64,000 bases of DNA from Companilactobacillus baiquanensis (GCF_003946605.1 NZ_RHOQ01000005.1:50162-114161); one strand, 5' to 3'. Counted from the first letter of the stretch, positions 19,348-28,044 are shown. Program-made: numbers and translations. The notes: a model not told the origin generated them from the letters alone.

Positions 19348-19461
19348 AGAGCAAAATGAGGCGCTTAGCTTCTGAGCATTACCTAGAACAACGAGTATGG
19401 CGCCCTATGCCATACTCGTTGTTCGTAGTAAGCGCAGGAAGCTGTCTCATTTTGCTCGTTT
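19347..19461 (+). repeat. post-stop hairpin element, copy E
   Basis: Outer arms GAGCAAAATGAG/CTCATTTTGCTC (19349-19360 and 19446-19457), second arms AGCTTC/GAAGCT, and a perfect 16-bp central stem (19386-19401 and 19409-19424). Conserved junctions TGAGCATTACCTAG and CGTAGTAAGCGCAG. It starts at the last base of the dps stop codon, in the same orientation. Confidence 0.82.
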
Positions 19462-19463
19462 CA

Positions 19464-19499
19464 GAAGAGCGCAGAGGTCTGTCCTTCTGGAACTCGTTT
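19464..19499 (+). repeat. 3'-half copy of the hairpin element
   Basis: GAGCGCAGAGGTCTGTCC followed by CTTCTGGAACTCGTTT repeats only the right-hand arm of the family, as in copy D. It sits between the full copy E and the crp/fnr ribosome site and looks like a decayed or partial tandem copy. Confidence 0.55.
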
Positions 19500-19532
19500 C
19501 AAAAAATCAAAAATAGAAAGTAGGAGATACAA

Positions 19533-20225
19533 ATGACAGAAGTTCACGGACATCATGATGAAGAAACAGATGACTGCTTAGATCTAGTAACGATTTTTCA
19601 ATCACTACCAGAAGAAGATTTGGCAAAGATTTCTACATTAGTATCGGATCGCCATTTTAAAGCTGGAGAATATATCTTTTCAGCCGGAGATCCAGCTGAT
19701 ACTTTAACGATCGTAGCTCATGGTCAGGCTAAGGTTTTTCAAATAGCTGCGAATGGCCGTGAACAAATGTTGCGAGTTCTTCAAACTGGAGATTTTGATG
19801 GCGAGGCAGCTTTGTTTACTTCTAAAGATAGAACAAGTTTTGCTCAAGCTTTGATGGAAACTAATGTATGTCAAATTCATCGTTCAGATTTTCAAAATAT
19901 GATGAAATCCTCACCAGATTTAGCATTGAACATGATGAATGCTTTTGGAAAAAGGCTAGTAAAAATGGAACAACAGACAACTGAATCTGCAGTTTCTAGT
20001 GTTGAGGGTAGACTTGCCAACTATTTACTAGAAACAGGAGCCGGATTGAAACAAGAACAATTTGAGCTACCTTTAAAGAAAAAGGATATTGCAACTTATC
20101 TGGGAACTACTCCAGAGACCATTAGTCGTAAGTTGACATCTTTAGAGAAACAAGGATTGATTGAAAAACAAACTAATTCGAAGATCAAGATCGTTGATTC
20201 AGATGGATTAGCTATGGTGGAATAA
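19533..20225 (+). CDS. Crp/Fnr-family regulator, FLP-like
   Basis: A 230-residue protein with an N-terminal cyclic-nucleotide-type beta-roll (about 20-140) and a C-terminal helix-turn-helix (KKKDIATYLGTTPETISRKLTSLEKQG, here split as KKDIATYLGT and PETISRKLTS). It lacks the N-terminal cysteine cluster of true FNR. It has only two cysteines, C15 and C113, at a spacing like the redox pair of lactobacillus FLP. The N-terminus is His/Asp-rich (HGHHDEETDD). It is the likely regulator of the TTGAN6TCAA boxes in this locus and near the Ric-like gene. Confidence 0.85.
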   Translation: MTEVHGHHDEETDDCLDLVTIFQSLPEEDLAKISTLVSDRHFKAGEYIFSAGDPADTLTIVAHGQAKVFQIAANGREQMLRVLQTGDFDGEAALFTSKDRTSFAQALMETNVCQIHRSDFQNMMKSSPDLALNMMNAFGKRLVKMEQQTTESAVSSVEGRLANYLLETGAGLKQEQFELPLKKKDIATYLGTTPETISRKLTSLEKQGLIEKQTNSKIKIVDSDGLAMVE

Positions 20226-20234
20226 GGTTTAAAG

Positions 20235-20270
20235 ATAGAGCAATTCCAATGGGGATGCTCTATTTTTTTT
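20235..20270 (+). terminator. intrinsic terminator
   Basis: ATAGAGCA (20235-20242) pairs with TGCTCTAT (20256-20263) and is followed by a run of T, after the crp/fnr-like gene. Confidence 0.85.
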
Positions 20271-20342
20271 TACGTAAATTAAAAGATTAAAATTACTTCT
20301 ATATTTATATATAACAAAATAAAATTATATGTTAAACTGTGG

Positions 20343-20401
20343 ATAATCGCTTGTCATAAAAAATAATCATTTGATTATCAAATAACTTTGCAGAGTTTGT
20401 T
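20343..20401 (+). promoter_or_regulatory. shared motif upstream of the NCS1 permease
   Basis: ATAATCGCTTG (20343-20353), the near-palindrome ATAATCATTTGATTAT (20363-20378) and CAGAGTTTGTT (20391-20401). The first and last recur exactly in the OCD/TetR divergent region (23029 and 23000). This suggests one regulator, probably the TetR protein, acts at both. Confidence 0.55.
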
Positions 20402-20424
20402 GACCATGATTAAGGAGAATATTT

Positions 20425-21933
20425 ATGTCAAAGACGGTAGAGCAGACTGATATATATCATATTTCCGATGAGAAATATAAAGAATATGCGGATGCACAAT
20501 CTAATGAAGAAATGCTACCTTTACGCGAAGATAAAAGAACTATGGGTTTTGGAAATTACTTTACTTTGTGGATGGGTGGAATTCATAATATCGCAACGTA
20601 TGCGACTGTTGCAGGATTTCTACTATTGGGAGCACCCATGAAACATATCATTTTGGCCATTTTTTTAAGTTTTATTTTTTCGGCTTATATGGACACCTTA
20701 AATGGTCGTGCTGGATCCAAGTATGGTATTCCTGGTTCTATGCACTTAAAGTCTGTTTATGGTGATCGTGGTGCTAAGCTTCCTGGTATTTTGCGTGGTA
20801 TTTTTTCAGGGTTAGCTTGGTTTAGTTTACAGATTTATACTGGGTCTCGTGCATTATATATTTTGATTGCTGTGATCTGGCCTTCTTTTGAATCATTAGG
20901 GGGGAACTTTAATTTTATAGGAATAAATTTGCCTAATTTAATAAGTTTTATATTGTATTGGGTATTTACTTTATTGATAGGATTGGGTGGAAGTAACTTA
21001 ATTAATAAATTTAATGTCATCTTGAATCCTTTGATTTACATCTTTTTTATCGGAGCGGCGATCTGGGCTTTAAATGCTGCTGGAGGGTTTGGTAATATAT
21101 TGTCTTTTACGCCTCCAAAGAATTTATCTTATAGTTACCCTACAATTTTAGTTTATTTTATGATTTTTAACTCATTGTTAGGTTTTTGGTCATCACCAGC
21201 TGTTAATGTGGCTGATTATACGAAGAATGCTAAATCAAATAGGGCTCAATCTACTGGAATGACTTTGGGATTTGGAGTCGGATATCTCATTTTTGCCTTT
21301 TCTAGTGTTATTATTTTGGCCGGTGGGGCTTTACGTTATGGTGTTACTAATTGGGCCGATTTCCAACAGTTTGGAATTTTGTCTATTATGCGTCATTGGA
21401 GTCAACCTTTTGCTATCATTGGCGGAATTATTGTTTTACTTATGGCAACAGTATCAGCTAATGTTTTGAGTAATGGATTGTCTGCTACTTATCAACTTAT
21501 AGCGTTGTTCCCTAAACGTTTTTCATATAAGACAGGTATGATAACATCTGCAATTATTGCATTCATATTGATCCCTTGGAAAACAATGACAGGTAATGGT
21601 GGAGTTATGGCCTTTATGAATATGATCGGCGTAATGTTAGGACCTGTTGTTGGAGTCATGCTTGCTTACTACTTTGTAATCGATAAAAGAAAATTAGATT
21701 TAGACAGTTTATATTTAGACAAAGTAAATCCTAAGAAATATAATCGCTACGCTGGTATAAATAAGAATGCTTATATTGCCACAATTATAGCTATTATTAT
21801 TACAATGTTAGGTTACATTCATGGATTTGAAGCTATTAATCAATTAAGTGTTTTTGTTGGTGCAGGACTAGGATTTCTCATTTCAATTATTCTACCAAGA
21901 TCAAAAGATAGACGTGTACAGAAGAGTAATTAG
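20425..21933 (+). CDS. NCS1-family nucleobase/hydantoin permease
   Basis: A 502-residue membrane protein with about twelve hydrophobic segments. The family wording is FTLWMGGIHNIATYATVAG near the start of the first segment and GIPGSMHLKSVYG, LGFWSSPAVNVADYTK later. NCS1 proteins import cytosine, purines, allantoin, hydantoins or related rings with Na+ or H+; the substrate cannot be fixed here. Operator-like sequences shared with the OCD/TetR region suggest co-regulation with the amino-acid-type dehydrogenase nearby. An AAGGAG site precedes the ATG. Confidence 0.82.
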   Translation: MSKTVEQTDIYHISDEKYKEYADAQSNEEMLPLREDKRTMGFGNYFTLWMGGIHNIATYATVAGFLLLGAPMKHIILAIFLSFIFSAYMDTLNGRAGSKYGIPGSMHLKSVYGDRGAKLPGILRGIFSGLAWFSLQIYTGSRALYILIAVIWPSFESLGGNFNFIGINLPNLISFILYWVFTLLIGLGGSNLINKFNVILNPLIYIFFIGAAIWALNAAGGFGNILSFTPPKNLSYSYPTILVYFMIFNSLLGFWSSPAVNVADYTKNAKSNRAQSTGMTLGFGVGYLIFAFSSVIILAGGALRYGVTNWADFQQFGILSIMRHWSQPFAIIGGIIVLLMATVSANVLSNGLSATYQLIALFPKRFSYKTGMITSAIIAFILIPWKTMTGNGGVMAFMNMIGVMLGPVVGVMLAYYFVIDKRKLDLDSLYLDKVNPKKYNRYAGINKNAYIATIIAIIITMLGYIHGFEAINQLSVFVGAGLGFLISIILPRSKDRRVQKSN

Positions 21934-21969
21934 TATAACTTTTTATTATTGTTTATTAAAAATAGAGAC

Positions 21970-22004
21970 AAAAAAATCATCCCATTAATTGGAATGATTT
22001 TTTT
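21970..22004. terminator. bidirectional intrinsic terminator
   Basis: AAAAAAATCATCCC and GGAATGATTTTTTT with one mismatch and a six-base loop, between the convergent permease and OCD genes. Confidence 0.82.
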
Positions 22005-22010
22005 ATAGCT

Positions 22011-22970
22011 TTATTTTTTAGCTTTCTCATAAATCATGATTGCTAGTGCAATGTCTAAAACTCCTGAACCAACGCTTTCATTCAAAGTTATTTCTTCATC
22101 ATTTTCACGTCGCTTGATCTTGCCAACAAGAGCTTCTCCGATAGTACCTGTAACGTCATCTTTGGATATTTCACCGTTCTTAAGCGGAATTAAGATATCA
22201 CCAGCAGCTTCTCATAGTCCATCCATATGTTCTGTGACAATTTTATTTGCTCTTTTTACGGTTGTTGAATCAATCTCTTGCATGAATGATGTAAATGAAC
22301 CAATTGCATTAATATGTGTTCCAGGTTTTATATTATTTCCATCAAATACCGGCGTATGTGCAGTTGTACAAGTACAAATGATATCTGATTCTTTAACTAG
22401 TTCGTCATTAGATTTGGCTTCTACTATTTCGTAATCAGTATTCTTTACCTTTTCGATCATACCAATAAACTCTTTAACACGATCTTTATCAATATCACTA
22501 ACAATAAGCTTTTTTATTTCACGAACTTCTTGAATAGCTAATATTTGAGAATAGGCCTGAAGTCCTGTACCAATGATTCCTAATACATGTGCATTTTTTC
22601 GCGCATATAAGTTTGTGGCTACACCAGCATTGGAACCTGTTTTGATAGCTGTTAAGTAATTAGCGTCAATTAAAGCTTCAAGGACTCCAGTTTCACGTGA
22701 GTAGAGACTGATCGTAGAAATTACACTAGGTAACCCTTTAGAACGATTGCCTGGGAAAACAGCTGAAAATTTTGAACCAAAATGAGGCTGTGTCTCTGTA
22801 TTGGCTACTAACCATTGTCCGACGTTTTCTTTTCCGTTTACTGGCATGAAAATACGATCACCTGAATAAAATGTTCCGGCAACGTTATCTCGATAGGCAT
22901 CTTCAATTGTTGAGATAGCTTTTTTTACTGATAATGTTTCTTTTACTTGGTCTTCTGAAATACGTAACAT
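22011..22970 (-). pseudogene. ornithine cyclodeaminase/mu-crystallin family gene with in-frame TGA
   Basis: Read through, this is a 319-codon gene of normal family length. Visible are the Rossmann motif GIIGTGLQAYSQ (about 125-136) and GSNAGVATNLYARKNA. Codon 253 is TGA (22212-22214), giving MDGL-stop-EAAGDILIPLKNG, and the frame then continues with good family sequence to TAA at 22011. A TGG codon would be one base different. The family reduces cyclic imines or deaminates ornithine with NAD(P)H. The truncated 252-residue product lacks the last part of the dimer/substrate domain. It could be a recent pseudogene or a sequencing error. The start ATG follows AGGAG. Confidence 0.8.
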
Positions 22971-22999
22971 AGTTATTCTCCTATAAATTTTAATTTTTA

Positions 23000-23096
23000 C
23001 AGAGTTTGTTATAACTAGTGAATAAAATATAATCGCTTGATTAGATTATATCAACGTGGTTAAATATAATCAATAGGATATATGCAAACGTTTCCA
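23000..23096. promoter_or_regulatory. OCD/TetR divergent promoter with shared motifs and a cre site
   Basis: CAGAGTTTGTT (23000-23010) and ATAATCGCTTGATTAGATTA (from 23029) repeat elements found upstream of the NCS1 permease. ATGCAAACGTTTCCA (23082-23096) matches the full catabolite-response consensus WTGNAANCGNWNNCW, implying CcpA control. Confidence 0.6.
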
Positions 23097-23143
23097 AGTA
23101 ATTTGAATATGTTAATATATTTTTTATAGAAAGGTACGTGACT

Positions 23144-23857
23144 ATGAATAATAAGGAAATTCAGCGTCAGAGAATGTATAGTTACTTTATTACTGCTTGT
23201 CAGGATCTTATTAAAGAAGAAGGAATGGATCAACTGACGATCCGTAAAATTTCTGATAAAGCGGGATATAATAGTGCAACACTGTATAACTATTTTGAGA
23301 ATTTGGATCAACTTAAGGCATTATCACTATTAGATAATATAAAACCTTATTTTTATTCGATAAGGTCTTTATATAATATGGATTTAAACTTAATAGATAG
23401 ATTTCTTCTCATATGGCGTGAGTATGCTAAATATTCATTTAGAAATCCACAAGTTTATACAGAAGTTTTTGAGTCTAGTAATTCTGATAATATCTTGAGT
23501 TATATTGATAAATACTTTGAGTATTTTCCAAGTGATGAGTTTTCTAAAGAAGATGACGTATATAACCTTGTATACAACAGAGATATGAAACAAAGAGATA
23601 AAGTTTTATTAGATCCAGAAGTTGGTGCAGGATATATTAGTGAAAAACAAGCTAAGTATTTGATCAGTGGAATTTATGCTCTTCATATAGGTATGTGTAA
23701 TCAGGTACTTAATGGTTATTACGATGATTCAGACCAAGCGTTGAATTTATTTATGAACTACTTGATCGATATGTTTTTGCTGAATTCTAATGTAGATGAA
23801 AATAAGGCAGAATTATTGAATAGGGTAAGTTCTTTAAAATTGAATGAAAATATGTAG
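23144..23857 (+). CDS. TetR/AcrR-family regulator
   Basis: A 237-residue protein with an N-terminal TetR helix-turn-helix (LTIRKISDKAGYNSATLYNYF, about residues 31-50) and a divergent all-helical ligand domain. It is divergently transcribed from the OCD-family gene and probably controls that gene and the NCS1 permease through the shared ATAATC motifs. The ATG at 23144 was preferred to the GTG at 23138 because AGAAAGG lies 9 bp before it. Confidence 0.82.
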   Translation: MNNKEIQRQRMYSYFITACQDLIKEEGMDQLTIRKISDKAGYNSATLYNYFENLDQLKALSLLDNIKPYFYSIRSLYNMDLNLIDRFLLIWREYAKYSFRNPQVYTEVFESSNSDNILSYIDKYFEYFPSDEFSKEDDVYNLVYNRDMKQRDKVLLDPEVGAGYISEKQAKYLISGIYALHIGMCNQVLNGYYDDSDQALNLFMNYLIDMFLLNSNVDENKAELLNRVSSLKLNENM

Positions 23858-23866
23858 TACGGCAGA

Positions 23867-23904
23867 CAGGCGCAGTAATCCGATATCTCAGATTATTGCG
23901 CCTG
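23867..23904. terminator. terminator with AGTAATCC-type core
   Basis: CAGGCGCAGTAATC pairs with GATTATTGCGCCTG around a ten-base loop, followed by a T-run. It belongs to the family of AGTAATCC terminators. Confidence 0.85.
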
Positions 23905-23931
23905 TTTTTTATTGTGTATTATAAATTATTG

Positions 23932-24047
23932 AAACGCGCGCTATAAGGCAGAGACTGAACACAGCTACAAACGACGAACAATTGAAAGTGCACAATTATT
24001 CGTCGTTTTAGGCTATGATCAGTCTCTAACCGCCTTATAGCGCGCTC
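23932..24047 (-). repeat. post-stop hairpin element, copy B
   Basis: Perfect 14-bp outer arms (23936-23949 and 24032-24045), second arms AGAGACTGA/TCAGTCTCT, and a central stem built on ACGACGAA and AATTGT. It lies 3 nt after the stop of the minus-strand GNAT gene in the same orientation. Its junctions (ATCATAGCCTA, GTAGCTGTG) are the most diverged of the full copies. Confidence 0.8.
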
Positions 24048-24050
24048 TTT

Positions 24051-24482
24051 TTACATCTGCAAAATCATTTTTACATGCGGTGTAGTATTGAACAAAAATT
24101 CATCACCAACTCGTGTGAAATTAAATTTCTCATAAAACTCTTGAACATAGGATTGAGCTTCTATCTCAATTCTAGAGCCAGGGAAATTACGTTTGATAAA
24201 TCCTAGAACTTCATGCATTAACGATTTTCCTAATCCAGATCCACGATGTGAATTATCAGTTACAACGCGTCCAAAACTGATATGGTCGTCTTCTTTAAAA
24301 ACTCTGGCGTAAGCAACTAATTCGTCATCGAGGTATTTGAAGATATGAAATGCTTCAAGGTCAATATCATCGACTTCTTTATAAAGTCTAGTTTGTTCAA
24401 GGACAAAAACTTTTTGACGTAATTTATAAATATCGAATAGTTCTTTAGTTGATAGTTCCTTAAATTTTTTAATTTCCCACAT
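24051..24482 (-). CDS. GNAT acetyltransferase, ElaA-like
   Basis: A 143-residue acetyltransferase. It begins with LYKLRQKVFVLEQ-type wording of ElaA proteins (ELFDIYKLRQKVFVLEQTRL), contains the acetyl-CoA loop SHRGSGLGKSLM (about 88-99) and ends with FYEKFNFTRVGDEF. The substrate is unknown. It starts 2 nt after the marR stop in a two-gene operon controlled by that regulator, so a stress or drug-response role is possible. Confidence 0.8.
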   Translation of the reverse strand: MWEIKKFKELSTKELFDIYKLRQKVFVLEQTRLYKEVDDIDLEAFHIFKYLDDELVAYARVFKEDDHISFGRVVTDNSHRGSGLGKSLMHEVLGFIKRNFPGSRIEIEAQSYVQEFYEKFNFTRVGDEFLFNTTPHVKMILQM

Positions 24483-24484
24483 GA

Positions 24485-24928
24485 TTAATTCTCACTTTCG
24501 TTTTTAAATAAAATATCGTAGGCCGTAGTTAGTGATTTATAAAGTTCTTTTTGCTTTTGAGCAGGGATATTGGATACAAGGTGCTGAATTTGTTTATTAG
24601 AATCATCATCAATTCGGTCAAATAGTTCCTGTCCTGATTTTGTTAGTAATAGAATCTTAGATCGGGCATCTTCTTTTGACTCATGTTTAGTAACTAATTT
24701 TAATTTAACCAGCTTGTTGATGATGCGACTAGTGTAGCTAGCATCCATATCTAAATTTTTAGCAACTTCCATAGGCGACAGACTGCTATGACTGCCAATT
24801 TCTAATAAAACTCGTGATTCCTGAAAACTAAAACCGGTGTTGAATACTTGTTTATTCAATAATCCTAATTGATCAGTATATTTACGATTAAATGAACGAA
24901 TCTCGTTGATCTCTTTTTGTGAAAGCAT
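24485..24928 (-). CDS. MarR-family regulator
   Basis: A 147-residue winged-helix protein with the recognition helix region LSPMEVAKNLDMDASYTSRI and the wing KLKLVTKHESKEDARSKI, both standard for MarR. It is first in an operon with the GNAT gene. Two near-identical palindromes in its promoter indicate autoregulation. AAGGAGA precedes the ATG. Confidence 0.88.
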   Translation of the reverse strand: MLSQKEINEIRSFNRKYTDQLGLLNKQVFNTGFSFQESRVLLEIGSHSSLSPMEVAKNLDMDASYTSRIINKLVKLKLVTKHESKEDARSKILLLTKSGQELFDRIDDDSNKQIQHLVSNIPAQKQKELYKSLTTAYDILFKNESEN

Positions 24929-24946
24929 ATTATAAATCTCCTTTAC

Positions 24947-24986
24947 TGGACAATGTCCATTATAATTATTTATTGGACTTTGTCCA
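24947..24986 (-). promoter_or_regulatory. twin MarR operators over the marR promoter
   Basis: TGGACAATGTCCA (24947-24959) and TGGACTTTGTCCA (24974-24986) are centred 27 bp apart. On the minus strand TGGACA of the distal copy serves as -35, with a 16-bp spacer and TATAAT (24959-24964) as -10, so repressor at either site would block RNA polymerase. Confidence 0.82.
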
Positions 24987-25021
24987 GTAGTTTTTACAAC
25001 AATCTACGATTTTTATTTATT

Positions 25022-25066
25022 AAAACGCGTGCCATAAGGCGGAGATCTCCGCCTTATGGCACGCTC
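25022..25066 (-). repeat. minimal hairpin element, copy C
   Basis: A perfect 38-bp palindrome (25027-25064) with arm GCGTGCCATAAGGCGGAG. It has the GAGCG and CGCGTTT ends of the long elements but lacks the central part. It lies 14 nt after the stop of the VOC gene, in the same orientation. It is probably a deletion derivative and may serve as its terminator. Confidence 0.72.
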
Positions 25067-25080
25067 TGATTTAAATATCA

Positions 25081-25542
25081 CTAACTATGATCTACACTTT
25101 CTGACCAAGGTGAGGTATGCAACATCCATTGGATACCATATTTATCAGTGAAACCACCCATTTTTCCACCCCAGAATTGTTCTTCAAAAGGCATGGTGAT
25201 ATTTACTTCATCAGATTTTTCCAAGTTTTCATAAAAATTATCAGTTGCTTTTACACTCTCTGGATCTTCATTATTGATATCAAGTAGTAATGAAACTTGT
25301 CCTGATGGTTCGGCGTTTCCGTTAAAAGCATCGGAACATTCGATTTTCATACCTAGGATAGTGAATCCAGCATGCATCGTTAAATTATCTAGATCAACAC
25401 CGTCAGGGATTCCAAATTGTTTAGCTTGTTCAGGTTTAGGACTTAAACGATAGACTTCAGTAGCACCGAAGACTTCTTGATAGTATTCAATAGCCTCTTT
25501 AGCGTTTTTAAAAGCAATATATGGATAAATTTGTGATTGCAT
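25081..25542 (-). CDS. PhnB-like VOC-superfamily protein
   Basis: A 153-residue protein with the glyoxalase/bleomycin-resistance fold in the PhnB arrangement: YPYIAFKNAKEAIEYYQEVFG at the start and WGGKMGGFTDKYGIQWMLHT at the end. Metal-binding residues are not fully conserved, so it may be an enzyme of unknown substrate or a binding protein. The ATG at 25542 fits GGAG nine bases upstream; an ATG three codons earlier overlaps that site and was rejected. Confidence 0.8.
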   Translation of the reverse strand: MQSQIYPYIAFKNAKEAIEYYQEVFGATEVYRLSPKPEQAKQFGIPDGVDLDNLTMHAGFTILGMKIECSDAFNGNAEPSGQVSLLLDINNEDPESVKATDNFYENLEKSDEVNITMPFEEQFWGGKMGGFTDKYGIQWMLHTSPWSESVDHS

Positions 25543-25737
25543 ATGATCCATCTCCGTATTTAATTTGGTGGCTAAATTATAGCAAATTATTAGTAGAAAT
25601 ATGCCAAATTAGTTAACAAAATAAAAAGGATTTTTATTGCCCAAATTCTTGTTATACCAACGGATTGATAAGTCTCTATTTTTGAATTCTGTTTATAAAA
25701 ATGGTAATATAATATAACTAAAAATTTCGAGGTTAAT

Positions 25738-28044
25738 ATGACAGAAAAATCTGAAATTAAGCAATTAGATGAAAAACAAATAGAACAAGCACATTTAGAT
25801 GATGTGGTTGAAAAAATCAAAACTTCCGAGAAGAAGTTAAAAGAACATATAGATGTAGCAGAAGAAGATTTAAAGGTTATCAATGATGCTTTTGATGATA
25901 TTCATGTTGGTATGGATGGCGATGCTATTTCAATGGATGCTGCCTTGTCGATCCACGCACAGCAACAAATGCTCGATGAGCGTAATAATAGTTGGCACCA
26001 ATCACAACAACGTTTAGGAGTTTTAAAGCGCCTTGAAAAGACACCTTTCTTTGCTAGATTGGATTTTCAAGAAAAAGGTGAACCTAAAAAAGAAAAAATT
26101 TATATTGGTTTGACCTCATTTACTGATAAAGCCGATCATTTTTTAGTGTATGACTGGAGAGCACCGATTTCGTCTATTTATTATGATGGAAAACTTGGTG
26201 ATGTTGAATATCAAACACCAGATGGTTTGCAACAAGTTGAATTGTTCTTAAAACGCCAATTCTTAGTTGAAAATGGTAAGATTCAAGCCTATTTTGATAC
26301 CCAAGAGACGATTGGCGATCAAATGCTTTTGGAAGTTTTGGATGGTAAATCATCTACTCATATGAAGGGGATCGTTAAAACTATTCAGGCTGAACAAAAT
26401 AAGATCATTCGTGATACTAAGTCACGATTACTATTTGTTCAAGGAGCAGCTGGATCAGGTAAGACCTCGGCTATTTTACAGCGAATTGCCTTTTTACTAT
26501 ACAGATATCGTGGAACTTTGACATCAAGCCAAGTTGTTATGTTTTCGCCTAATATGTTATTCAATGACTATATCCAAAACGTTTTGCCTGAAATGGGTGA
26601 ACAAAATATGGTTCAGATGACATATGGTCAATATTTAGCACGACGTTTACCAAACATATCTATGGAAAGCCTCTCACAAAGATTTGAAAAACAAGATAAT
26701 CCCGCTAATAAGAATATTTCAAAATTTGTCTCAGATATTGAATTTTTCAAGATTTTAACTAATTATGGACAACTTTTGAATGAGAGTGGTGTTAGTTTTA
26801 AAAATATTAAGTTTAAAGGCAACGTTTTTATTTCTAAAGAGCGGATCGCAGAAATTTATTATAGTTTTGGACCACAATATAATTTAGGAAATCGCCTAGA
26901 TGCCACAGTAGAACGACTTCAAAAAATGCTTCGTCGTAAAGTTGGTTCTGAAATGCGTTCAAAGTGGGTCGAAGAACAGATCGAGAATTTGAGTCAGGAA
27001 CAACTAAAAATGCTTTACAACACTGCTGATCAAGAATTTAAAAATGGTGATGAAGAACATAAATTTTTAGCCCGCAAGATAGTTATGGCAGCAATGCAAA
27101 AAGTTTATAGCCAAATTACTCATTTGAGATTTTTGAGCGTTTCGACTAATTACTTGAACTTTTTAAGAGCTGTGCCAAAGATTACTGATCTATCGAAATA
27201 TGGAATTACAGATGATCAGTGGAAGGCATATGTTGAAGACTTTATCGAAATGTTTAATGACAAACAAATTTCTATGGATAATTTAAGTCCTTACTTATAT
27301 TTATATGATTTGGTTACTGGTAAGCATGGGGAACTTGATATGAAGTTTGTCTTTATCGATGAAATTCAAGATTATACACCATTCCAGTTAGCATATTTGA
27401 AATATAAATTCCCTAGAGCTCGTTATACTATGCTAGGTGATCTGAATCAGTCGATCTTTACTAAGAAGAATAGTCAAACATTATTATCCGAAGTGCAGGG
27501 ATTATTTGATCCTGATGATACAAGGGTAGTTCAGTTGACTCATTCTTACCGTTCGACTAAACAAATTACAGATTATACCAAAGCCATTTTGACTAATGGA
27601 CAAAAGATCGAACCATTCAATCGTGATGGTGATCTGCCAAATGTGCTGATTTCAAATGATGAAGCACAGGCTATGGATAATGTTGTTGAACAGTTGAAAG
27701 AAAATGATCAACGTAAATTCACAACAGCAATCATTACTAAGAGTTTAGAAGAATCAAAATGTGTTCAAAAGATGCTGTTAGAGCATGGAGTTGAATCCAC
27801 TTGGATCAAATCTGAAAATCAACGACTTGCCACAGGTACGATTGTTTTACCATCATACTTGGCAAAGGGTTTGGAGTTTGATGCCGTTATTATGTGGGAT
27901 GCTTCTGAAAAGAAATTTGATGAAGATGAACAACAATTAGTTTATACAATTGCTTCTCGTGCTATGCATAAACTTACAATTATCGCTATTGGCGAATTGT
28001 CAGAGTTGCTACAAAGAGTACCTGAAGAATATTACTCTAAGTAA
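25738..28044 (+). CDS. helD: RNA polymerase recycling ATPase HelD
   Basis: A 768-residue UvrD/Rep-like protein. A long N-terminal coiled coil (about 10-55) is followed by YIGLTSFTDK and YDWRAPISSIYYD, wording characteristic of HelD, then Walker A QGAAGSGKTS (about 236-245), Walker B FVFIDEIQDYTP and a C-terminal helicase half with LPSYLAKGLEFDAVI. HelD removes stalled RNA polymerase from DNA and frees it for new initiation. It is monocistronic, with its own terminator. Confidence 0.88.
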   Translation: MTEKSEIKQLDEKQIEQAHLDDVVEKIKTSEKKLKEHIDVAEEDLKVINDAFDDIHVGMDGDAISMDAALSIHAQQQMLDERNNSWHQSQQRLGVLKRLEKTPFFARLDFQEKGEPKKEKIYIGLTSFTDKADHFLVYDWRAPISSIYYDGKLGDVEYQTPDGLQQVELFLKRQFLVENGKIQAYFDTQETIGDQMLLEVLDGKSSTHMKGIVKTIQAEQNKIIRDTKSRLLFVQGAAGSGKTSAILQRIAFLLYRYRGTLTSSQVVMFSPNMLFNDYIQNVLPEMGEQNMVQMTYGQYLARRLPNISMESLSQRFEKQDNPANKNISKFVSDIEFFKILTNYGQLLNESGVSFKNIKFKGNVFISKERIAEIYYSFGPQYNLGNRLDATVERLQKMLRRKVGSEMRSKWVEEQIENLSQEQLKMLYNTADQEFKNGDEEHKFLARKIVMAAMQKVYSQITHLRFLSVSTNYLNFLRAVPKITDLSKYGITDDQWKAYVEDFIEMFNDKQISMDNLSPYLYLYDLVTGKHGELDMKFVFIDEIQDYTPFQLAYLKYKFPRARYTMLGDLNQSIFTKKNSQTLLSEVQGLFDPDDTRVVQLTHSYRSTKQITDYTKAILTNGQKIEPFNRDGDLPNVLISNDEAQAMDNVVEQLKENDQRKFTTAIITKSLEESKCVQKMLLEHGVESTWIKSENQRLATGTIVLPSYLAKGLEFDAVIMWDASEKKFDEDEQQLVYTIASRAMHKLTIIAIGELSELLQRVPEEYYSK

